Source: DATLXU01 sp035575515 (GTDB lineage Bacteria > Acidobacteriota > Blastocatellia > UBA7656). From it: 30,727 nucleotides of DNA. Under the pieces are notes generated by a model. That model had not been told where the DNA came from. It searched no databases and saw nothing but the letters and a program-made list of their open reading frames with translations. Below, in pieces: positions 25,584 through 30,727 of the stretch. Numbering within the stretch: the stretch's first letter is position 1; every line of letters starts with the position of its first letter. The stretch lies in the NCBI GenBank assembly GCA_035575515.1, contig DATLXU010000045.1, positions 1 through 30,727 on the forward strand, given 5' to 3'. A program made the translations under genes and the position numbers.

Positions 25584-27326
25584 ATGTCGGCGAAACTGGG
25601 CGAATCACTTCTCAAAGATAATCTCATAACTCCTCAGCAGCTCAAGGAGGCGCTTGACTATCAGCGGATGAACGGTGGACGGCTCGCCTCTACTCTCGTG
25701 AAGCTAGGCATGCTCTCCGACGAGGAAGTCACCGCAGTCCTCAGCCGTCAGTATGGCGTTCCGTCCGTCAACCTTGAATTGTTTGAAGTGGATCCGGCGG
25801 CTGTCGCTCTCGTGCCGCAGGAGACCGCAGAGCGATATTCAGTGCTGCCGCTTTCGCGCGTCGGCGCGACGCTGACGCTTGCGATGGTCGACCCGACGAA
25901 CGTATTCGCAATTGACGATATAAAATTTATGACGGGGCTTTCGGTCGAGCCTGTAGTCGTAAGCGAAGGCACGCTCCAAAACGCAATTAAGAAATACTAC
26001 GGCACGTCGCGCGAGATGGAACTCGCAAAAGTCATGGAAGACCTCGTGGCTTCCACGACGGCTCAACCCGACTACGGCGAAGACATTGATCAGCTTGAGC
26101 TTGAGGGCGATCAGGAAGAGATTGATCTCGAAAACCTCGAAAAGATGGCCGAAGACGCGCCAGTCGTCAAGCTCGTCAATGTCATTTTGGTTGATGCGCT
26201 TCGTCGCGGCGCATCCGACATTCACATCGAACCTTATGAGAAAGAGTTCCGCGTGCGCTTCCGAATGGACGGCGTGCTCTATAACATAATGACCCCGCCT
26301 ATGAAGATGCGAGACGCGCTCACTTCGCGAATGAAAATCATGGCGCGGCTCGACATAGCGGAGAAGCGATTGCCTCAAGATGGGCGAATAAAAATCCGCG
26401 TTCGGTTGGATGGCCGCTCGCGCGAATTAGATTTCCGCGTCTCAACGCTCCCGACTATCTTCGGCGAAAAGATAGTGCTTCGATTGCTCGACAAAGAAAA
26501 CCTTCGGCTCGACATGACTCAGCTTGGTTTCGAGCCTCAGAGCCTCGAAAAGTTCAAGCGCAACATAGCAAAGCCTTACGGCATGGTTCTTGTCACTGGC
26601 CCGACGGGTTCGGGTAAGACCTCGACGCTTTACTCGGCGCTTCAGAGTTTGAACACGCCGGAAACGAACATAATGACCGCCGAAGACCCTGTCGAGTTCA
26701 ACCTGCCCGGCGTCAATCAGGTGCAGATGAAAGAGTCAATCGGGTTGAACTTCGCCGCCGCGCTTCGCTCTTTCTTGCGCCAGGACCCGAACATCATACT
26801 CGTCGGCGAAATCCGCGACTTCGAGACGGCTGAGATTGCGGTCAAGGCCGCACTTACGGGCCACCTCGTTCTATCAACTCTGCACACGAACGATGCGCCT
26901 TCGACCATCAGCCGATTGATGAATATGGGTATCGAGCCGTTCCTTGTCGCAACGTCGGTGAACCTGATTCAGGCGCAGCGACTCATTCGCCGCATCTGCA
27001 AAGAGTGCAAGACGGAGATTCACACGCCCGAAGAGGCTTTGATTGATATTGGATTTTCGGCAAGCGAAGTGAGAGACCTCAAAACATACAAAGGCGCAGG
27101 CTGCGCCGCGTGCAACGGGACGGGCTACAAGGGCCGCGTAGGGTTATATGAAGTCATGGAGATAACAGACGAGTTGCGCGAGTTGATTCTTGTCGGCGCA
27201 TCAGGCCTTGAGCTGAGGCGAAAAGCGATTGAAGAAGGAATGCTGACGCTGCGCCAGAGCGGGCTTGAAAAGATAAGGCAGGGGATGACTACCATTGAAG
27301 AGGTTGTGAGAGAGACGGTGAAATAG
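25584..27326 (+). CDS. pilB: Type IV pilus assembly ATPase PilB
   Basis: This hexameric cytoplasmic ATPase (580 aa) powers pilus extension. An N-terminal MshEN/GspE-N domain (about 1-140, with GRLASTLVKLGMLSDEEVTAVLSRQYG) precedes the secretion-ATPase core. Walker A is G339-PTGSGKT346, the Asp box is MTAEDPVEF, Walker B is IILVGEIRD, and the His box is STLHTNDAPST. The zinc-binding tetracysteine is C472-x2-C475 and C507-x2-C510, typical of extension ATPases and absent from PilT. It is the first gene of pilB-pilT-pilC. Its stop codon's last base is the first base of a perfect 31-bp inverted repeat. The role is certain; the type IV pilus rather than type II secretion assignment rests on the neighbouring pilT. 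Confidence 0.96.
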   Translation: MSAKLGESLLKDNLITPQQLKEALDYQRMNGGRLASTLVKLGMLSDEEVTAVLSRQYGVPSVNLELFEVDPAAVALVPQETAERYSVLPLSRVGATLTLAMVDPTNVFAIDDIKFMTGLSVEPVVVSEGTLQNAIKKYYGTSREMELAKVMEDLVASTTAQPDYGEDIDQLELEGDQEEIDLENLEKMAEDAPVVKLVNVILVDALRRGASDIHIEPYEKEFRVRFRMDGVLYNIMTPPMKMRDALTSRMKIMARLDIAEKRLPQDGRIKIRVRLDGRSRELDFRVSTLPTIFGEKIVLRLLDKENLRLDMTQLGFEPQSLEKFKRNIAKPYGMVLVTGPTGSGKTSTLYSALQSLNTPETNIMTAEDPVEFNLPGVNQVQMKESIGLNFAAALRSFLRQDPNIILVGEIRDFETAEIAVKAALTGHLVLSTLHTNDAPSTISRLMNMGIEPFLVATSVNLIQAQRLIRRICKECKTEIHTPEEALIDIGFSASEVRDLKTYKGAGCAACNGTGYKGRVGLYEVMEITDELRELILVGASGLELRRKAIEEGMLTLRQSGLEKIRQGMTTIEEVVRETVK

Positions 27327-27405
27327 GTGTCAGACGTCGGGTGTCAGGTGACGGGGAGAAGCAATGAGAATTAACCCCGTCACCTGACACCCGACGTCTG
27401 ACACC
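27326..27405. repeat. Heptad inverted-array element C (pilB-pilT), perfect 31-bp inverted repeat
   Basis: Arms 27326-27356 and 27375-27405 are exact reverse complements over 31 bp around an 18-nt loop. The left arm parses as GTGTCAG, ACGTCGG, GTGTCAG, GTGACGG plus GG, a 7-bp period. The transcript would carry a 31-bp hairpin between the pilB stop and the pilT Shine-Dalgarno, which begins 4 bp after the right arm. No T-run follows, so it is not a classic terminator. Confidence 0.9.
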
Positions 27406-27418
27406 GCCCGGAGGTGTT

Positions 27419-28576
27419 ATGCCAGAGATTGCATTGAGCGAGTTATTAAGAAAGATGATTGAGCAGGGAGGCTCGGACCTGCACATCACTACAAATTCTG
27501 CCCCAATGGTTCGCGTGCATGGTGTGCTGAGACCGCTAGAATACCCTGAACTTAGCCCGGCTGAAACAAAGCAGCTTGCTTACTCCGTGCTCACCGACGC
27601 GCAGAAACATCGCTTTGAAGAGACGCTTGAGCTGGACTTCTCATTCGGCATTAAAGGTCTTTCGCGGTTTCGCGCCAACATATTCAATCAGCGCGGCGCG
27701 GTCGGCGCGGTCTTCCGTTCGATCCCTTACGAGATTCGCTCGTTTGAAGAACTCGGACTTCCGCCTGTGATAGAAAAGCTTTGCGAAAAACCTCGCGGGC
27801 TAATACTCGTCACAGGCCCGACCGGTTCAGGCAAATCAACAACGCTTGCGGCGATGATTGATAAAATAAATCGCGAACGGCACGAACATATCATCACAAT
27901 TGAAGACCCGATTGAATACCTCCACGCTCACAAAGGATGCATAGTCAATCAGCGCGAAGTTCATGCCGACACTCATTCATTCGGAAACGCCTTGCGCGCC
28001 GCGCTGCGCCAGGACCCGGACGTTGTGCTCATCGGTGAAATGCGTGACCTCGAAACGACTGAGACGGCGCTGCGAATCGCAGAGACGGGTCACCTGACAT
28101 TTGCGACTCTGCACACGAACTCTGCGACAAGTTCCATTAACCGAATCATTGATATTTTCCCCGCGCACCAGCAGGCGCAGATTCGCACACAGCTCTCGAT
28201 GGTGCTCGAAGGAATTTTGACGCAGGCGCTTTTGCCGAAAGCCAACGGCCAGGGCCGCGCCCTCGCGATGGAGATACTGGTTCCGAACTCGGCCATCAGA
28301 AACCTGATCCGCGAGGACAAGGTTCATCAGATTTATTCGATGATGCAAACGGGCCAGGAGAAGTTCGGGATGCAGACCTTCAATCAATCGCTCGCGAGCC
28401 TCTATTTCAAGAAGCAGATTACGCTTGAGCTTGCGATGTCGCGCTCATCAAACGTGGACGAGTTGAAAGATTTGATAGATCGCGGGGCCGCCGCGCTCCA
28501 GATGCAGCAGCGTCAACCCGGTCCTGCGCAGCCGGGCGCGAGACCGCAGCTCCCGCTCGGACGAGTAGGACGTTGA
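27419..28576 (+). CDS. pilT: Type IV pilus retraction ATPase PilT
   Basis: This hexameric cytoplasmic ATPase (385 aa) drives pilus retraction and twitching. An N-terminal PAS-like domain (GGSDLHITTNSAPMVRVHG) precedes the RecA-like core with Walker A G133-PTGSGKS140, Asp box ITIEDPIEY, Walker B VVLIGEMRD and His box ATLHTNSATSS. The C-terminal AIRNLIRE motif that marks PilT and is needed for retraction in studied homologues is intact. There is no tetracysteine, unlike PilB. A strong GGAGGT lies just before the ATG. The C-terminus has a Gln/Pro-rich tail after DRGAAALQMQQ. Element C lies before it and element D just after its stop. Confidence 0.96.
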   Translation: MPEIALSELLRKMIEQGGSDLHITTNSAPMVRVHGVLRPLEYPELSPAETKQLAYSVLTDAQKHRFEETLELDFSFGIKGLSRFRANIFNQRGAVGAVFRSIPYEIRSFEELGLPPVIEKLCEKPRGLILVTGPTGSGKSTTLAAMIDKINRERHEHIITIEDPIEYLHAHKGCIVNQREVHADTHSFGNALRAALRQDPDVVLIGEMRDLETTETALRIAETGHLTFATLHTNSATSSINRIIDIFPAHQQAQIRTQLSMVLEGILTQALLPKANGQGRALAMEILVPNSAIRNLIREDKVHQIYSMMQTGQEKFGMQTFNQSLASLYFKKQITLELAMSRSSNVDELKDLIDRGAAALQMQQRQPGPAQPGARPQLPLGRVGR

Positions 28577-28580
28577 AGGT

Positions 28581-28653
28581 ATGAGGGATGAAGAGTGTGG
28601 GATGAAAAGTAATTATTGAACCTTGTTTCTCTTTTTCATTCCTTATCCCTGAA
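28581..28653. repeat. Heptad inverted-array element D (pilT-pilC), degenerate
   Basis: Left units ATGAGGG, ATGAAGA, GTGTGGG, ATGAAAA, GTAATTA (28581-28615) face right units TTTTCAT, TCCTTAT, CCCTGAA (28633-28653). TTTTCAT is the exact complement of ATGAAAA. TCCTTAT and CCCTGAA match the complements of ATGAAGA and ATGAGGG at five of seven positions each. The right arm thus lacks one heptad relative to the left, as expected after slippage. The left array starts 4 bp after the pilT stop. Confidence 0.6.
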
Positions 28654-28703
28654 GAATGCCCCTTTTGATTTGAGAATAAGAACCAAATTCGCAGGAGAAC
28701 GAA

Positions 28704-29930
28704 ATGCCGACTTATGTATTCAAAGGTCGCAACCGCCTGAATGAGATTGTCGTTGGCGAGCGAGTGGCCGCTGACCGCTCTGCGCTTGAGGCGATGCTCA
28801 GGCGCGAACAGATTATATTGACCAATGCGCGAGAGAAAGGGCGCGAGATAAGCCTTCCTAAAGTTGGACGCGAGAAGGTCAAGCACAAAGACCTTGCGCT
28901 CTTCACACGTCAGTTTTCGGTGATGCTGGACGCGGGTCTTCCGCTCGTGCAGTGCCTTGAAATCTTAGGCCAGCAGCAGGACAACAAATCTTTCCAGAAG
29001 GTTATCTTCCAGGTGCGCGCAGATGTCGAAGCAGGTATGACACTGGCCGACGCGATGGCCAAGCATCCGAAAGTCTTCGAGCCGCTCTATTCAAATATGG
29101 TCGCGGCGGGCGAAACCGGCGGTATCCTCGACGTCATCCTTCAGCGTCTGTCGACTTATCTGGAAAAGATGGTCAAGCTGAAGAGCGACGTCAAGAGCGC
29201 GCTCATCTACCCGATAGCCGTCATCGTCATCGCAATCGCCGTGATCTCGGTCATCATGATCGTTGTGATTCCGGCCTTCAAAAATATCTTTGAGGGCTTG
29301 CTTGGTCCCGGCGAAAAGCTGCCCTGGCTTACGGAGGTTGTCGTATCCATATCACAATTCATGGCTGGCTACTGGTGGTTGATGGGATTGATCATCGCCA
29401 TAATCGTCTTCGCGCTGAAGGCGTGGTACAAAACTGAAAAAGGCCAGCGCGCGGTTGACGGCTTTATGCTGAGGCTTCCGATATTCGGGCCGATATTGCG
29501 CAAGATAGCTGTAGCACGATTCAGCCGCACGCTTTCGACGCTGCTCAGCTCAGGCGTTCCTATCCTTGAATCACTCGACATCACGGCAAGGACCGCAGGC
29601 AACGTTGTCGTGTCAGAAGCGATTCACAAGGTGCGCGCCGGAATCGAGCAGGGCCAGACGTTCGTTGAGCCGCTGAAATCAAGCGGCGTGTTTCCGATTA
29701 TGGTTTCGCAAATGATAGGCGTCGGCGAGCAGACCGGCGCGCTTGACGCGATGCTTTCGAAGATAGCGGATTTTTATGAGCAGGAAGTTGACGCGGCGAT
29801 TGCAAACCTCTTGAGCTTGATGGAACCAGCGATGATTATGTTTCTGGGCGTGACCATCGGCACGATAGTCATAGCGATGTACCTGCCGCTGTTCACGCTG
29901 ATTGGAAAACTCGCAAGCGGCGGTCATTAA
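28704..29930 (+). CDS. pilC: Type IV pilus inner-membrane platform protein PilC
   Basis: This polytopic inner-membrane protein (408 aa) is the GspF-fold platform on which PilB and PilT act. Two tandem T2SSF domains are seen, at about residues 70-190 (FTRQFSVMLDAGLPLVQCLEILGQQ) and 270-395 (FSRTLSTLLSSGVPILESLDITART). Each is followed by hydrophobic helices (IYPIAVIVIAIAVISVIMIVV, and the C-terminal MIMFLGVTIGTIVIAMYLPLF). An AGGAG lies eight bases before ATG 28704. It is the last gene of the operon, and an intrinsic terminator follows. Pilin and assembly genes (pilA, pilMNOPQ) are not in the window. Confidence 0.96.
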   Translation: MPTYVFKGRNRLNEIVVGERVAADRSALEAMLRREQIILTNAREKGREISLPKVGREKVKHKDLALFTRQFSVMLDAGLPLVQCLEILGQQQDNKSFQKVIFQVRADVEAGMTLADAMAKHPKVFEPLYSNMVAAGETGGILDVILQRLSTYLEKMVKLKSDVKSALIYPIAVIVIAIAVISVIMIVVIPAFKNIFEGLLGPGEKLPWLTEVVVSISQFMAGYWWLMGLIIAIIVFALKAWYKTEKGQRAVDGFMLRLPIFGPILRKIAVARFSRTLSTLLSSGVPILESLDITARTAGNVVVSEAIHKVRAGIEQGQTFVEPLKSSGVFPIMVSQMIGVGEQTGALDAMLSKIADFYEQEVDAAIANLLSLMEPAMIMFLGVTIGTIVIAMYLPLFTLIGKLASGGH

Positions 29931-29974
29931 TCAATGCTGTAAGTCGTTTCCTCCATTGTGGCGTTCTCCTAATT

Positions 29975-30014
29975 GCCGGAGGGTCTGCGCGAGCGGGCCT
30001 TTCCGGCTTTTTTT
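29975..30014 (+). terminator. Intrinsic terminator of pilB-pilT-pilC
   Basis: GCCGGA (29975-29980) pairs with TCCGGC (30002-30007), with further GC-rich pairing inside, and is followed by seven T residues (30008-30014). It lies 45 nt after the pilC stop and before the convergent Uma2 gene. Confidence 0.8.
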
Positions 30015-30026
30015 CTTCTCGGCCGG

Positions 30027-30587
30027 CTAATCGAGAAGCTCATACACTTTGAAGCTGAGTTCAGAGATTGTTGACGTTGTGATCGTTCGCCCTCGCCGCA
30101 CGCGCTGGATTTTTTGATATTTACCATTCACAGGTTGGCTGTGGATTTCACTTGTGTCTTTTAGCAAAACCGTGAGCCAGGTTTCGGGAATGCCTGCGCG
30201 CACATAAAGCGGCAGCTTCGCGCGACGATCATATTCGACGGATGTATCAGCCACTTCGATAATCAACAGCGCATCACTTGGCGTCGGGTGCGAGCTGGAA
30301 TAAAAGTCAGGGCGCGGCTTGAGCAATGTAATGTCCGGCTGCGGCTCCGAGAAATCATTGAGGCGGATGGAACTTTGCACGCGAACAATTGCTTTGGAGC
30401 CGAGACTGCGGTTCAGAAACGCGTTCAGCCTATCTACACATGCGGCGTGACGGGTGCCAATAGGACTCGTCTCAATCACCTCGCCCTCAATCAACTCAAC
30501 GCGGGCATCTTCTGATAAAATTCCTGCCCGAGCCATCTGGTAATACTCGCCAACGCTGAAGTAATGCTTTTGAATTTGCACTGACAT
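30027..30587 (-). CDS. Uma2-family (DUF820) putative restriction-endonuclease-fold protein
   Basis: This 186-aa protein is of the Uma2/DUF820 family, predicted PD-(D/E)xK nucleases that occur in many copies in cyanobacteria, Chloroflexi, Acidobacteriota and planctomycetes. The expected active-site residues are D85 (EPQPDITLL), E111 (LLIIEVADTS) and K124 (YDRRAKLPLYVRAGIPE). The N-terminal YYQMARAGIL...RVELIEGEVIE block is also typical. The biological role of the family is not established. It stands alone, convergent to the pil operon and divergent from the gene at the right edge, with 67 bp between the start codons. Confidence 0.9.
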   Translation of the reverse strand: MSVQIQKHYFSVGEYYQMARAGILSEDARVELIEGEVIETSPIGTRHAACVDRLNAFLNRSLGSKAIVRVQSSIRLNDFSEPQPDITLLKPRPDFYSSSHPTPSDALLIIEVADTSVEYDRRAKLPLYVRAGIPETWLTVLLKDTSEIHSQPVNGKYQKIQRVRRGRTITTSTISELSFKVYELLD

Positions 30588-30654
30588 AAGTAGTCTGCAA
30601 AAAGTTCTTTGACAAGTGATCAGCTTATCGCATCCTTAAAGTACGGAGGAAGCG

Positions 30655-30727
30655 ATGAGCGACCTGATCGAATTAACTGCCAAACAGCGCATCGAGATAG
30701 AACAGTTGCTGACGCGCCATCTTGATT
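30655..30727 (+). CDS. Start of an unidentified gene, cut by the window end
   Basis: An ATG preceded by a strong GGAGGA Shine-Dalgarno begins a frame that reads 24 codons, MSDLIELTAKQRIEIEQLL followed by TRHLD, and then runs off the window. The fragment is helical and charged and I cannot assign it to a family. TTGACA at 30609-30614 could be its -35 box, but no matching -10 is seen. That it is a gene is inferred only from the good ribosome-binding site and the open frame. Confidence 0.5.
   Translation, partial: MSDLIELTAKQRIEIEQLLTRHLD

Noticed and set aside
27326..27405. Element C as a rho-independent terminator
   Set aside because: No T-run follows the stem, and pilT, directly downstream, has no room for its own promoter.

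Overview
This 30.7-kb window is a chromosomal segment of a Gram-negative bacterium that makes hopanoids and carries type IV pilus motor genes. It contains 22 complete genes that I can support and one truncated at the right edge. I see no rRNA, tRNA, CRISPR array, transposase or phage gene. Moderately GC-rich coding sequence, a squalene-hopene cyclase locus next to ispH, an RND/TolC envelope pump, pilB-pilT-pilC and a Uma2-family nuclease would suit Acidobacteriota (perhaps a Blastocatellia-like lineage). That placement is an inference from gene content only.

Layout. (1) 178-6087, plus strand: isoprenoid/hopanoid block ispH, shc, hpnH, hpnA, hpnG. IspH makes the C5 isoprenoid units, Shc cyclises squalene, HpnH adds the adenosyl side chain, HpnG removes adenine, and HpnA is a hopanoid-associated NAD-dependent epimerase/dehydratase. 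An intrinsic-terminator-like hairpin separates hpnH from hpnA. (2) 6124-9099, plus strand: an APC amino-acid permease and a tryptophanase. (3) 9157-15590, minus strand: DUF2892 membrane protein, TolC-type channel, periplasmic adaptor and RND pump in one apparent operon. (4) 15852-16304, plus strand: an OsmC/Ohr-family protein. (5) 16320-25074, minus strand: a run of eight co-directional genes reading MFS transporter, secreted cyclase-family hydrolase, coiled-coil protein, FAD monooxygenase, Old-Yellow-Enzyme reductase, diiron-type metallo-beta-lactamase protein and 2-oxoacid dehydrogenase E1 alpha and beta. The monooxygenase and reductase resemble, as two separate genes, the two halves of the fused salicylyl-CoA/2-aminobenzoyl-CoA hydroxylase-reductases. 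The run may be a catabolic cluster for an aromatic acid. (6) 25327-30014, plus strand: pilB-pilT-pilC with a long leader and a terminator. (7) 30027-30727: a Uma2 nuclease on the minus strand and the first codons of an unidentified plus-strand gene.

The most unusual signal is not a gene. At four junctions between co-directional genes (12472-12582, 20934-21050, 27326-27405, 28581-28653) the DNA is built from degenerate 7-bp units arranged as two facing (inverted) arrays. Each locus has its own heptad words. In each case the upstream gene's stop codon lies at or inside the element. One copy is a perfect 31-bp inverted repeat between pilB and pilT. They recall the short heptanucleotide tandem repeats (STRR) of cyanobacteria, but paired into hairpins and confined here to intercistronic gaps.
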